A stretch of DNA of 64,000 nt from Bacilli bacterium (GCA_017541325.1 JAFXZI010000012.1:1-64000); one strand, 5' to 3'. Numbered from the stretch's first letter, positions 52,409 through 61,724 are shown. The notes: a model not told the origin generated them from the sequence alone. Program-made: numbers and translations.

Positions 52409-52873
52409 TTATTCAATCACTTTAATTTTAACATAATTTCTTTTTTTTACAAATAATTTAAGATAAAAATAATACATTAATATCATTATACTAGAACCAC
52501 TACCATCTATAATAATATCTCTTATTTCTCCACTTCTTCCTGGAACTAATAATTGATGTATTTCATCACTACATGCATATAATATGCATATTAATAAACT
52601 ATATATAAATATTTCATAAAAAGAAATATTAGTAGTTTTATATAATGCATTTATAACAAAAAATCCTAATAGAAAATATATACCAAAATGAGCTATTTTT
52701 CTAATTAATATATTTAAGTAAAATGGATCAACTTTTTTTAAGTCAAATACTCTAATTATAAAATCTGCAATACCATTACTTTTATAATCTGATGCAGTAC
52801 TTCCATCTTTAGAAAAATAAAAGATAATTATCATTATAATAAATACAGGAACCCAATATATAATTCTTTTCAT
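52409..52873 (-). CDS. VanZ-like membrane protein
   Basis: A 154-aa protein with four hydrophobic segments and the VanZ-family block SDEIHQLLVPGRSGEIRDIIIDGSGS (about 106-131, shown here as adjoining pieces SDEIHQLLVPGRSGE and IRDIIIDGSGS). IRKIAHFGIYFLLGFFV is the other conserved stretch. VanZ proteins give low-level teicoplanin resistance in enterococci, but most chromosomal relatives have unknown roles. It is probably co-transcribed with frr (24-bp gap). Confidence 0.85.
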   Translation of the reverse strand: MKRIIYWVPVFIIMIIIFYFSKDGSTASDYKSNGIADFIIRVFDLKKVDPFYLNILIRKIAHFGIYFLLGFFVINALYKTTNISFYEIFIYSLLICILYACSDEIHQLLVPGRSGEIRDIIIDGSGSSIMILMYYFYLKLFVKKRNYVKIKVIE

Positions 52874-52880
52874 AAATAAA

Positions 52881-52901
52881 AAAGTAGACTATGTCTACTT
52901 T
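52881..52901 (-). terminator. terminator of the 53368 gene
   Basis: A 9-bp stem AAAGTAGAC/GTCTACTTT (52881-52889 with 52893-52901), loop TAT and T-run on the - strand. The stop (52895) is in the stem. Confidence 0.85.
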
Positions 52902-53368
52902 CCTTTCTTTGTACTACTTTTTTTCTTAGTTGTTGTTTTCTTTGTTCCTGTTGTTTTCTTCTTTGTAGTTGTTCCTTTTTTAGTAGTAGTTTTCTTAGTT
53001 GTTGTTTTCTTCTTAGGAGTAGCCTTTTTAGTAGTTGTTTTAGTTTCTTTAACTTCTTTAACTTCTTCTACAACTGGTTCTTCTACTTCAGCTTCAACAA
53101 CATTTTCAACTACATCTTCTACTTTAGTTTTCTTTTCTTGTTCTAATACTTTTTCTTCTCTAGTCTTAGTATCATTATCATTTCCACTCTTATCAAATTT
53201 ATATGTTAGACATAAACCTACAAATTCAACAACAAGACCTAATGCCATAATACCATCAATTAATAATGGATTAACATCACTATTAACTATGCTTATAATA
53301 AATGCTACTGCAAAAATAATTAAACCTAGAAAAAATACTATATCTGCTACTAATTGTTTTTTACTCAT
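52895..53368 (-). CDS. two-span membrane protein with Lys/Thr-rich tail
   Basis: A 157-aa protein. Two hydrophobic segments (about 6-27 and 35-55) are followed by an acidic stretch rich in Glu and Val (about 85-105). A long basic tail of repeated TTKK, TKK and TPKKK units fills the last 50 residues. The tail resembles histone-H1-like or DNA/RNA-binding basic tails, so the protein may tether nucleic acid to the membrane; this is inference. ATG 53368 follows GAGGTGTT; the start at 53383 is inside that site. Confidence 0.72.
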   Translation of the reverse strand: MSKKQLVADIVFFLGLIIFAVAFIISIVNSDVNPLLIDGIMALGLVVEFVGLCLTYKFDKSGNDNDTKTREEKVLEQEKKTKVEDVVENVVEAEVEEPVVEEVKEVKETKTTTKKATPKKKTTTKKTTTKKGTTTKKKTTGTKKTTTKKKSSTKKGK

Positions 53369-53444
53369 ATTAACACCTCTCATAATCTAATTACATTATA
53401 ATATTTATATTGTAAAAAATATACATTTTTTTAAAAAATTGTCA

Positions 53445-54368
53445 TTATTTGTCTATTTCGCCGTTTAAAATAGCAATTTTTGCCATTTTAAGAGCATCTT
53501 CCTTAGTAGAAGCAACGGCTAAAAATAATTCTTTATGGCAAAAAACTGCAGTTTCTACACCACTTACTTTTTGTAATTCTTTATCTACTAATCCACCCCA
53601 TTCTTTAGGGAAATCCATTCTTGTTTCATGAGTAGATTTATCTCTTGGAATAGTATGAATATTATATCCTCCTCTATTTGAAGGAGTAATAGCAAATAAA
53701 ATATCTTTTGCCTGTTCTAATTCACTTGTTATTACAATATCTTTAAAAGGCATATATTTATCAAGTATCATAATATAATCAGAACTATTTATAATAGCTT
53801 CATCAACATATTTTTTAGCTTTTATTTTAGCCAAAGTATGAAGAACTACTCTATCAAAATATGATGATATTATATCTACTACTTGTAAAAAATATAAATC
53901 ATTATCAGTATCATCATCCCAACAGGCATTATAATCATTAATTAATGATTCAATTCCTTTGTAGTTGTATGGAGCAGTTACAATTGGAAATTCACCATTA
54001 TCTACTGCATCTACTCCTTCTACTAAATCATGTTCTATCATTGTATAAGCAGCAAGTGCATTTTCTTTATCTATAGTTTCTAAATATTTAATACCAAACT
54101 CTTTAAATATAAGCCCAAATGATGCATATTTAACACCACTATCATGTCTTAAATCAAAATCCTTCATATGATGATCATATATACCAAAACCAATATCATA
54201 TACTATTTTTTCATCACTTATATTGCTTGGTACTTCATTAACGCGACAAATAGTACTATTTGGATAAATTTTACTTAATAGTGCAGTTGCAAAAACTTCA
54301 TCAGCATGAAATTTACTTGCATGTGTTATTAAATTTGCTTCATCTATATTTTTAGTTATTTTTAACAT
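53445..54368 (-). CDS. MYG1-family (UPF0160) protein
   Basis: A 307-aa protein of the MYG1 family, related to DHH-type phosphoesterases; the eukaryotic relative is a 3'-5' RNA exonuclease. NLITHASKFHADEVFATALL and VYDIGFGIYDHHMKDFD supply the metal-binding His/Asp set. The later DKSTHETRMDFPKEWGGL is the family's signature. ATG 54368 follows TTGGTGAAGGA and TATAAT; the GTG start at 54380 overlaps that site. Bacterial function is not established. Confidence 0.86.
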   Translation of the reverse strand: MLKITKNIDEANLITHASKFHADEVFATALLSKIYPNSTICRVNEVPSNISDEKIVYDIGFGIYDHHMKDFDLRHDSGVKYASFGLIFKEFGIKYLETIDKENALAAYTMIEHDLVEGVDAVDNGEFPIVTAPYNYKGIESLINDYNACWDDDTDNDLYFLQVVDIISSYFDRVVLHTLAKIKAKKYVDEAIINSSDYIMILDKYMPFKDIVITSELEQAKDILFAITPSNRGGYNIHTIPRDKSTHETRMDFPKEWGGLVDKELQKVSGVETAVFCHKELFLAVASTKEDALKMAKIAILNGEIDK

Positions 54369-54417
54369 TTCCTTCACCAAAGTAATTATAACAAAATTTA
54401 TATTTCTATTAAATAAA

Positions 54418-54440
54418 AAAGAGAAAATTATTTTCTCTTT
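54418..54440 (-). terminator. terminator overlapping the end of the lipid cassette
   Basis: A 10-bp stem AAAGAGAAAA/TTTTCTCTTT (54418-54427 with 54431-54440), loop TTA and T-run on the - strand. Confidence 0.82.
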
Positions 54441-55291
54441 TTCTCTCTTAATTTAGGTCCATTTTTTATTAAAGCAGTTATTTCTTTAGCTAGTTTTTCA
54501 TTTGCTTCTTCTAAAGACATTTTACCTACTTTAAATGGTTTACCAATTACAATAGTTAAGTTTTTACTTCTAAATTTATAATCTCCACTTGTGCCAAACG
54601 GAATAATATATGAATCTGTTTTTGATGCCATTGATACGGCCCCAAATTTAAGTGGTATTAACAAAGATTTATCATAATCTTCTTGTTTAATTTTTTTCTC
54701 TTTTAATAATTTTAATAAACTGTTATCTGGATCTAATACATATTCTTTTAATTCTTTTTTAGAAATTACTTTCTTTTTATTAAGATCAATTAAAGCTTCT
54801 ACTTGAGTAAATTTATATCCTTTTCCTTTTAATAAACTAATTAATTCATCTCTTGTATATTCATCTTTTACAATTTCGTAAACTTCATCAATCTTGTCTT
54901 CTTTACAAGTTATTTCGTTTCTAGTTCCTTCACAAAAAATACCGAAAACTCCACCTTGTTTTAAAATAGATAAAGCTTTTTCTTTAGCTTCTTCATCATG
55001 AATAGATCTATTTACAGCAATACAACCTGACCATTTAAAAAACCAAGCAACTTTTTTATTTTTAAAGTACTCATCTTTTGCCATCCAATGAGTCATTCTT
55101 TTTGTTGAAACAATTACACTACATTGATCCATTACATGTTTATGATTTCCTGTAAGTATGATACTTCCATTTTTAGGAATATTTTCTTTACCAATGATTT
55201 TAGGGTGATAATATATTTTAAATATGTTTCCTAGAATAAAACGGCATATCATATAAAATGTTCTTCCTTTATTTTTGTTCATTGTAACCAT
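54428..55291 (-). CDS. PlsC-like acyltransferase with an inserted domain
   Basis: A 287-aa acyltransferase of the lysophosphatidate type. NHKHVMD has the catalytic His50-x4-Asp55. CEGTRN (EGTR 121-124) is the second motif, and GAVSMA (217-222) introduces the third. Between the last two there are about 85 extra residues (125-208), highly charged and helical (DEYTRDELISLLKGKG and onward), absent from normal PlsC. GGAGATT precedes ATG 55291. It is the last gene of a three-gene lipid cassette. Confidence 0.82.
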   Translation of the reverse strand: MVTMNKNKGRTFYMICRFILGNIFKIYYHPKIIGKENIPKNGSIILTGNHKHVMDQCSVIVSTKRMTHWMAKDEYFKNKKVAWFFKWSGCIAVNRSIHDEEAKEKALSILKQGGVFGIFCEGTRNEITCKEDKIDEVYEIVKDEYTRDELISLLKGKGYKFTQVEALIDLNKKKVISKKELKEYVLDPDNSLLKLLKEKKIKQEDYDKSLLIPLKFGAVSMASKTDSYIIPFGTSGDYKFRSKNLTIVIGKPFKVGKMSLEEANEKLAKEITALIKNGPKLREKKRK

Positions 55292-55300
55292 AATAATCTC

Positions 55301-57025
55301 CTATTCTTCATTACTTTCTTCCTCAAGTTTTTTATAATCTACTTTACCCAAAAGTGTATTAGGTAAACTTTCTCTAAATTCAAATTCTTTTGGTACAGAA
55401 TATACTGCTAAATTCTTTTTACATAAATTTTTTATTTCATTTTTTATAGATAATGATTTAGTATATCCATCTTTTAAAACAATATATGCTTTAGCAACTT
55501 CCATTTTATATTTATGAGGTACTCCAATAACAGTACATTTAAGTACTGCTGGATGACGCTCAATTACTTCTTCTATTTGATTTGGATAGATATTATATCC
55601 AGATGAAATAATCATACGTTTTAATCTTTGTTTGTAGAATATTACTCCATCAGAATCAATATAACCAATATCTCCTGTATGTAACCATATAAGTCCATCT
55701 GAATGCATTTGAAGAGTTGAATTATTATCAACTTCATTATCTAGGTATCCTTGCATTACAGTTGGACCATTTATACATATTTCTCCATCTTCACCAGTTG
55801 GTACTTCTTCTTGACTTCCTGGTATAACAATTTTTACGTAGTTTGATGGAAGCGGAATTCCTAAACTACCTTGTTTATTATTCTCTCTATAAGCAAATAC
55901 AGTTGCTCCTAAAGATTCAGTCATTCCATATCCTTGAGATAATTTACATTTTGCGCCTTTAGATGCAATAAACACATTAATCTTTTTTTCTAAAGATGGT
56001 TTTAAGGAATCTCCTCCTGAAATAATCCATTTAAGATTAGATAAATCCAACTTTTTATTATTAGTATTTGTAAGAGCTTCATATAAAGTTGGTACTCCAA
56101 GTATTAATGAAGGTCTTGTTTTAATTAATAATTTATCAAACTTTTTAGCATCAAATGCTGGTCTAATTATTGCTTTAGCTCCAAAACATAATGGTAGATA
56201 AATACATATTTCAAGTCCAAATCCATGGAATATTGGAAGAATTGATAACATAGAGTCGCCGACTCCAACATTATTAAATGCTTCTGCTTCTGCTTGTTCT
56301 ATGACTGAAGTAAAACATCTATTTGGTATTACTATTCCTTTAGGTGTTCCAGTTGTTCCACCACTATGTAGTATTACAGCTTTATCTTCTGCTTTAGTAT
56401 GAATATGATACTTACCACTATAAGAACTACTTCCTTTAATAAAATCTTTCCAAAGGATATATTCAATATCTTTTTTTGGAGTTTTGATTTTTCTACCTTT
56501 AGTAAAAGCATAACCAAGTTTTAATCCTACAGGCATTGAACTTCCAACTGATGCAAAAATAACTTTATAAATATCTGTATCTCCTAAAATATTTTTTATT
56601 TTGTCATAACACATATCAATACTTAGTAATACAACACTATTAGTTGATTCAATATAATACTTAATTTCTTCTTCTCCAGATAATGGATGAACCATATTAG
56701 ATATTGCACCAATTTTATTTAATGCAAAAAATGATGCAATTGATTCTGGAGTATTTGGCATAAGTATAGTTACAACATCTCCTGGGCGAACTCCAATTGA
56801 TTTATATGCTTTAGCTATGTTATCGATTTCTTTTAGAAATTCTCTATATGTTTTTTCTTTTCCAAAATAATCATATGCAACAGCATTTAAATGAGTTAAA
56901 GCTTTTTCTTCAAAATAATCATATAAAGACTTATCAGGAACTTCTATCGTTCCTTTGCCATTATAATATTTAGACCAAGGAGCTTTAGGCTTTTTCATTC
57001 TTTTAATTTTGTCTACTATTCCCAT
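55301..57025 (-). CDS. long-chain acyl-CoA synthetase-like adenylating enzyme
   Basis: A 574-aa member of the AMP-forming acyl-CoA synthetase family. VILHSGGTTGTPKGIVIP is the P-loop-like motif. GYGMTESLG and WLHTGDIGYID are the A5 and A7 motifs, and GYNIYPNQIEEV ends in the mobile C-terminal domain. It activates a carboxylic acid, probably a fatty acid, to an acyl-AMP or acyl-CoA. GGAGATATT precedes the ATG. It lies between two acyltransferase genes with 9-10 bp gaps. Confidence 0.88.
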   Translation of the reverse strand: MGIVDKIKRMKKPKAPWSKYYNGKGTIEVPDKSLYDYFEEKALTHLNAVAYDYFGKEKTYREFLKEIDNIAKAYKSIGVRPGDVVTILMPNTPESIASFFALNKIGAISNMVHPLSGEEEIKYYIESTNSVVLLSIDMCYDKIKNILGDTDIYKVIFASVGSSMPVGLKLGYAFTKGRKIKTPKKDIEYILWKDFIKGSSSYSGKYHIHTKAEDKAVILHSGGTTGTPKGIVIPNRCFTSVIEQAEAEAFNNVGVGDSMLSILPIFHGFGLEICIYLPLCFGAKAIIRPAFDAKKFDKLLIKTRPSLILGVPTLYEALTNTNNKKLDLSNLKWIISGGDSLKPSLEKKINVFIASKGAKCKLSQGYGMTESLGATVFAYRENNKQGSLGIPLPSNYVKIVIPGSQEEVPTGEDGEICINGPTVMQGYLDNEVDNNSTLQMHSDGLIWLHTGDIGYIDSDGVIFYKQRLKRMIISSGYNIYPNQIEEVIERHPAVLKCTVIGVPHKYKMEVAKAYIVLKDGYTKSLSIKNEIKNLCKKNLAVYSVPKEFEFRESLPNTLLGKVDYKKLEEESNEE

Positions 57026-57035
57026 AATATCTCCT

Positions 57036-57602
57036 CTATTCTGTTAACATTTTAGAAATAATCTTCATTAATTTTTCATTTTCTTTATCTAAATCATCAC
57101 TTTTAACATAATAAGGTTTACCATACTTCATAACAAATCTTTTAGGCAATTTATAATCTCCTACAAGTGCTACTGGTATAATTGGAACTTTTGCATCGTG
57201 AGCAATTTTTACTGCACCTATCTTAAAAGGAGCAACTACATTTCCTGTTTTATTAAAAGTTCCTTCTGGAAAGATAATAACCGCTTCTCCCTTATTTAGC
57301 ATATCTACTGCCATAGGTATTGCATTATGATCTTTTTCACGTCTATTAACAGGAATAAGTCCCATTCCTTTAAAAGCCCAACCTAATTTTCCTTTTAATA
57401 ATTCATCTTTTGCCATAAAATGAATAACTCTTCTATTAGTTGAATAAATCGCAGGACTATCCATATTGTTTTTATGATTTGATACTAGTAAAAAAGGTCC
57501 TTTTTTAGGAATGTTTTCCTTTCCATATACTTTAGGTCTATATAAAAGATAGAATAATGGTTTAACGATTGGTGTCATTATTCTATATGTAATTAAACTC
57601 AT
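57036..57602 (-). CDS. plsC: 1-acyl-glycerol-3-phosphate acyltransferase (PlsC)
   Basis: A 188-aa acyltransferase making phosphatidic acid from lysophosphatidic acid. NHKNNMD (His43-x4-Asp48), IPVNRRE and FPEGT (111-115) are the standard motifs. VPIIPVALVGDYKLP is the late block. GAGGTGAGA precedes the ATG. It is first in the cassette with the acyl-CoA synthetase and the second, insert-bearing PlsC. Confidence 0.9.
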   Translation of the reverse strand: MSLITYRIMTPIVKPLFYLLYRPKVYGKENIPKKGPFLLVSNHKNNMDSPAIYSTNRRVIHFMAKDELLKGKLGWAFKGMGLIPVNRREKDHNAIPMAVDMLNKGEAVIIFPEGTFNKTGNVVAPFKIGAVKIAHDAKVPIIPVALVGDYKLPKRFVMKYGKPYYVKSDDLDKENEKLMKIISKMLTE

Positions 57603-57658
57603 CTTCTCACCTCGGATAATATTATTATAGTTTATATTTAAATATAAGTAAACTGATG

Positions 57659-58186
57659 CTATAAATAAAATCTTTTATAAATAGTTTTATCTTTTAATAA
57701 ATCAAGTAATTCTTTTTTTAGATTATTTTTATTAATAATAAGAGATAGATTATTATCTACAAATATATAAATATATTTATTTAATTCATAAGTATATTTT
57801 ATATCTTCATATTTAATTTTATTATTAAAAAAACTAGAATTACTCTCAATATAATCTTTATAAAAATAAATATCTCCTACTCTATCATTAACTCTAAAAT
57901 TATTCTTAAACATTCTTTTTATTTGTCTTTTTAAAGATAAATCTAAAAGTATTGGATAAATTAAAATAAATAAACAAGTAATAATAATTAATAATATATT
58001 CTTTCTATATATTTCAAATAACAAGACTAAAAAAGCTAATATAATTATTATTATTTCTCCTATTATTCCTTTATTAATTATATTTAAAAAGAATTTTTGA
58101 TATTTAATAAAGTCTTTTTCTGTTATAGACATACTTACTTTATATAAATAATTCATATTATGTGCAGATTTCTTATTCTTTTTCAT
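57659..58186 (-). CDS. YcxB-like membrane protein
   Basis: A 175-aa protein with two adjoining hydrophobic segments (about 38-60 and 65-85). The C-terminal domain resembles the YcxB-like fold (VGDIYFYKDYIESNSSFFNN, KIKYEDIKYTYELNKYIYIF, LIINKNNL). Function is unknown. GGTGAAAT precedes the ATG. It is separate from the RNase J gene by a terminator. Confidence 0.72.
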   Translation of the reverse strand: MKKNKKSAHNMNYLYKVSMSITEKDFIKYQKFFLNIINKGIIGEIIIIILAFLVLLFEIYRKNILLIIITCLFILIYPILLDLSLKRQIKRMFKNNFRVNDRVGDIYFYKDYIESNSSFFNNKIKYEDIKYTYELNKYIYIFVDNNLSLIINKNNLKKELLDLLKDKTIYKRFYL

Positions 58187-58235
58187 AATTTCACCATCTT
58201 TATTTTAACAAATATCTATTTAAGATAAAAGAAAA

Positions 58236-58253
58236 AAGAGGGATTTCCCTCTT
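58236..58253 (-). terminator. terminator overlapping the RNase J-like gene end
   Basis: Stem AAGAGGG/CCCTCTT (58236-58242 with 58247-58253), loop AAAT and T-run on the - strand. Confidence 0.82.
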
Positions 58254-59910
58254 ATACTTCTTGAATTACAGTTATAACCATTGGTTTTCCATCTAATTCT
58301 TTATAGTAATGTTTACCTAAAACATTTCTAATTTCATTTTTAATATTATTATAATCTACTGTATTACTACTTCTATCTATATTAGCCTCTATTATTTCTT
58401 GTGATATTTCTTGTGTTTCATGTAGTAATTCTCCATTTTCTTTAACATAGACAAATCCTCTAGTTAGTACTTCTGGTCCACTAAGTATTTGTTTCGTCTT
58501 TTTATCTAAAGTACAACTTATAATAACAATACCATTTGAACCAAGCATTTCACGATCTTTTAGAACTAAATCTCCAATATCTCCTTGACTTTTACCATCA
58601 ATTAATATTTCATCTGTATCAATCTTAGTATTACATTCAACTAATTTTCCATTTTCAAAAAGAACTACATCACCATTTTGTTTAAGAATAATATTTTCTT
58701 TTGGAATACCTAATCTTTCTGCTAGTTCAGCGTTCATAACTTGAGTACGATACTCTCCTCTAACAGGGAAATAATACTTAGGATTCATAAGATTAATCAT
58801 TAACATTAAATCTTCTTGTGAAGCATGATGAGATAAATGAGTTTTGCTTGAACATGAAACAGTATTAACTCCTGCCATAGCAAGTTCATCCATTAAAAGA
58901 GCAAATCTTTTTTCTACTCCATCAGTTGGAGGTTCTGCTATGAAGACTGTATCACTTTCTTTTAACTTAATATATTTGTCAAATCCACGAATAATACGCT
59001 CTAGATTCATATATGGTTTTTCTTTTTCATCACATACTAATACAACTATATTTTTATCATCTAAGTTACTTAAATCTCCAATATATTCCTTATCAAAATC
59101 TATATAACCTAAATCAATTGATTTATTTATTAAATCTTGTAGATTTTTACCCATTATAATAACTTTTTTTCTAGTTTTTACAACAGCGTTTAATACTTCT
59201 TGAATACGATAAATATGACAACTTTCTACTGTACAAATAACTCTATCTTGAGTTTTAGAAAATACTTCTTTAATAAATGAATATACTCTGTTATGTGGAC
59301 TTGTATGTCCTTCTCTTTCAGCATAAATAGATTCTGAAAGCAAACATAAAACACCTTGTTTTCCAACATATGCAAGTTTACCTATATCAGTTTTATAATT
59401 ACCCATCATCGTAGAATCAAATACATAATCTCCAGTATAAACAATTGCTCCGTCTTTTGTATATAAAACAAAAGCAACCGCATCTGGTATTGAATGGGTA
59501 ACACTTATAGGAAATAATATATTTTTACCAAAAGTAATTTTAGAATGAGGTCTAATTTCTTTTAAAGTCTTACATTTAACTCCTGCATCTTCTAAATCTT
59601 TTTTTAATACCTCCAATGTAAATTTAGTTCCATATACATTTATTTTATTCATATCGTTGTCAGCTAGTATATCAGCCATCGCACCCATATTACTATCATG
59701 TCCATGAGTTAAGAAAAATCCTTTAACTCTTTTTTTATTTTCTTTAAGATAAGTATAATCTGGTAATATATAATCTATTCCTAAAGCTCTATCATTTTCA
59801 TATTTTAAACCCGCATCAAAAACAAATATGTCTTTATCTACTTCGACAATGTACATATTTTTACCATTTTCATTTAGTCCACCAAGACTAAATATTTTTA
59901 TTTTACTCAA
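58252..59910 (-). CDS. RNase J-like protein with altered metal site (J2-type)
   Basis: A 552-aa metallo-beta-lactamase/beta-CASP ribonuclease. Normal RNase J has HxHxDH; here the motif is THGHDSNMG, so His69 and His71 remain but the Asp-His pair is Ser73-Asn74. VTHSIPDAVAF, VYTGDYVFD and HLSHHASQED are kept. A changed site is also seen in Bacillus RNase J2, which has little activity and works with J1. A J2-type role is therefore likely. GGAGAATTATTTT precedes the ATG. Confidence 0.85.
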   Translation of the reverse strand: MSKIKIFSLGGLNENGKNMYIVEVDKDIFVFDAGLKYENDRALGIDYILPDYTYLKENKKRVKGFFLTHGHDSNMGAMADILADNDMNKINVYGTKFTLEVLKKDLEDAGVKCKTLKEIRPHSKITFGKNILFPISVTHSIPDAVAFVLYTKDGAIVYTGDYVFDSTMMGNYKTDIGKLAYVGKQGVLCLLSESIYAEREGHTSPHNRVYSFIKEVFSKTQDRVICTVESCHIYRIQEVLNAVVKTRKKVIIMGKNLQDLINKSIDLGYIDFDKEYIGDLSNLDDKNIVVLVCDEKEKPYMNLERIIRGFDKYIKLKESDTVFIAEPPTDGVEKRFALLMDELAMAGVNTVSCSSKTHLSHHASQEDLMLMINLMNPKYYFPVRGEYRTQVMNAELAERLGIPKENIILKQNGDVVLFENGKLVECNTKIDTDEILIDGKSQGDIGDLVLKDREMLGSNGIVIISCTLDKKTKQILSGPEVLTRGFVYVKENGELLHETQEISQEIIEANIDRSSNTVDYNNIKNEIRNVLGKHYYKELDGKPMVITVIQEV

Positions 59911-59997
59911 AATAATTCTCCTTTCTTTAAGTTTTAAGACTAATAAATTGTATCACACTTTTATAAAAAAAGATACACAAAAAAAGTATTGATATAC

Positions 59998-60213
59998 TTA
60001 ATATTTTTTATGATTAAGATCAATACCTTTTAATTGCATCTTTATAATTATATGATTTATTTGTTCACTTGTTAAATTTAACCCTTTTAAATCTTTTCTC
60101 TTTAGTTTCCAAAGTTCATCAATTGTATTTATATCGTTCTCATTTAAAATATTAATAACTGTATCATTTAATCCTAATTTTGCAATTGGATCTTCTAGAT
60201 TTAAATTTTTCAT
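59998..60213 (-). CDS. stand-alone RNA polymerase alpha-CTD-like protein
   Basis: A 71-aa protein. IAKLGLNDTVINILNENDIN, then TIDELWKLKRKDLKGLNLTSEQINHII and KMQLKGIDL, follows the helical layout of the alpha-subunit C-terminal domain (compare LDLSVRAYNCLKRAGINT in RpoA). It is that domain alone, without the N-terminal part of RpoA. It might bind DNA or activators. AGGTAATAAT precedes the ATG. It lies alone between mgtE and the RNase J-like gene. Confidence 0.68.
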   Translation of the reverse strand: MKNLNLEDPIAKLGLNDTVINILNENDINTIDELWKLKRKDLKGLNLTSEQINHIIIKMQLKGIDLNHKKY

Positions 60214-60290
60214 ATTATTACCTACTTATCTCCATTTCAAATGGCTATGAACATATTATAACAAATAATATCAAAAAATGTAAGGAAAAA

Positions 60291-61634
60291 TTAAATACCT
60301 AATGCTGTACAAGCTATTTTAAAATATATTACTAAACTTGAAGCATCGACAATAGTTGTAATTAATGGACTTGCCATAACAGCTGGATCTAGTTTTAATT
60401 TAGCTGCTAGCATTGGTAAAAATGACCCAATTATTTTAGCTATGAAAATAGTAAGAATTAATGTACTAGATACTATAAGAGATATATTAACTGCTATATT
60501 ATTTATTAATATTAATCTAAAGAAATTACATATTCCTAAAGTAATACCACATATACAAGCTACTCTTATTTCTTTCCATATTACTTTAAACAAATCTTTA
60601 AATTCAATCTCATCTAAAGATAAGGCACGAATAATTGTAACTGATGCTTGACTTCCTGCATTACCACCTGTATCCATTATCATAGGAATAAATGATGTAA
60701 GTATTACATATGATGCTAATGCACTTTCATAACTAGTAATAATAGTTCCAGTAAATAAAGAACTTATCATAAGTATTAATAACCAAGGCATTCTGCTCTT
60801 ATATAATTCCCACGTAGTTTTCTTTAAATATGGTGTTGCATCTTTATCCGGAATAATAGCGGCCATTTTAGAGATATCTTCTGAAACCTCTTGTTCTAAG
60901 ATATCAAGTACATCGTCGATTGTAATAACACCAACTAGTAATCCTTCAGAATCAACTACCGGAAGAGTTGTACAGTCATAGTCTTGGAATATTTTAGCAA
61001 CTTCTTCTTGGTCCATCAAAGTATAAATAGGATGGGCTACTTCTTCCATAATATCATCTATTAATTTATAAGGATTATTAACTAATAAATCTTTAATTGA
61101 AACAGATCCTAGTAGTTTTCTTTTCTTATCAACTACGAAACAGTTATCTATTGCAACAACATCTTCTGCTTGTTTTCTAATACGATCTATTGATTCTTTA
61201 ATAGTTAATCCCTTTTTTAAGTCAACGTACTCAACAGCCATTAAAGAACCAGCTGAGTTTTTTGGATATTTTAATAATGCATTTATTTCATCTCTTGTTT
61301 CTTTATCTACTTTTGCAAGTATTTTAGAAACTACTCCAGATGGCATTTCTTCAAAAAGGTCTGCAGCATCATCTGTATACATATCTTCTACTAATTCTTT
61401 TGTTTCTGATGTAGATAAAGCTTTAATAAGTTCTACTTGTAAATCATTATCAAAGTTAGTAAAAACATCTGCTGCTATATCTTTCGGTAATAGACGGAAG
61501 GCCTGCTTTAATTCCTCTTCAGATAAATCACTAAGTAAAACAGAAATATCATATTCTTCCATTTCACTATAAATTTTCTTAATTTCACTGTATTTTTTTG
61601 CATGAATTAATTCTTCAAATTCTTTGAAATTCAT
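60291..61634 (-). CDS. mgtE: magnesium transporter MgtE
   Basis: A Mg2+-gated Mg2+ channel. The 447-aa protein has an N-terminal superhelical domain (about 1-125), a CBS pair (about 130-250) and a five-span membrane domain. GGNAGSQASVTIIRALS (about 328-344) is the conserved membrane sequence. ATG 61634 follows GGAGGTGG; the earlier in-frame ATG (61649) lies in that site. The short upstream gap leaves no room for an M-box leader. Confidence 0.95.
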   Translation of the reverse strand: MNFKEFEELIHAKKYSEIKKIYSEMEEYDISVLLSDLSEEELKQAFRLLPKDIAADVFTNFDNDLQVELIKALSTSETKELVEDMYTDDAADLFEEMPSGVVSKILAKVDKETRDEINALLKYPKNSAGSLMAVEYVDLKKGLTIKESIDRIRKQAEDVVAIDNCFVVDKKRKLLGSVSIKDLLVNNPYKLIDDIMEEVAHPIYTLMDQEEVAKIFQDYDCTTLPVVDSEGLLVGVITIDDVLDILEQEVSEDISKMAAIIPDKDATPYLKKTTWELYKSRMPWLLILMISSLFTGTIITSYESALASYVILTSFIPMIMDTGGNAGSQASVTIIRALSLDEIEFKDLFKVIWKEIRVACICGITLGICNFFRLILINNIAVNISLIVSSTLILTIFIAKIIGSFLPMLAAKLKLDPAVMASPLITTIVDASSLVIYFKIACTALGI

Positions 61635-61699
61635 GTAAACCACCTCCATCTCTTTAATCGTGTAAAGTATACCATAAAAGTGTTTTTTTTACAATAAAA

Positions 61700-61724
61700 A
61701 AAGGATTAAACTAATTAATCCTTT
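61700..61724 (-). terminator. terminator overlapping the gpsA stop
   Basis: A 10-bp stem AAAGGATTAA/TTAATCCTTT (61700-61709 with 61715-61724) and T-run on the - strand. Confidence 0.82.

Noticed and set aside
57659-58186. Reading the YcxB-like gene as part of the lipid cassette
   Set aside because: It lies upstream of plsC with a 56-bp gap and plsC has its own ribosome binding site; functional linkage is not supported beyond adjacency.
61635-61714. M-box magnesium riboswitch before mgtE
   Set aside because: The gap is only about 80 bp and shows none of the long paired leader expected.
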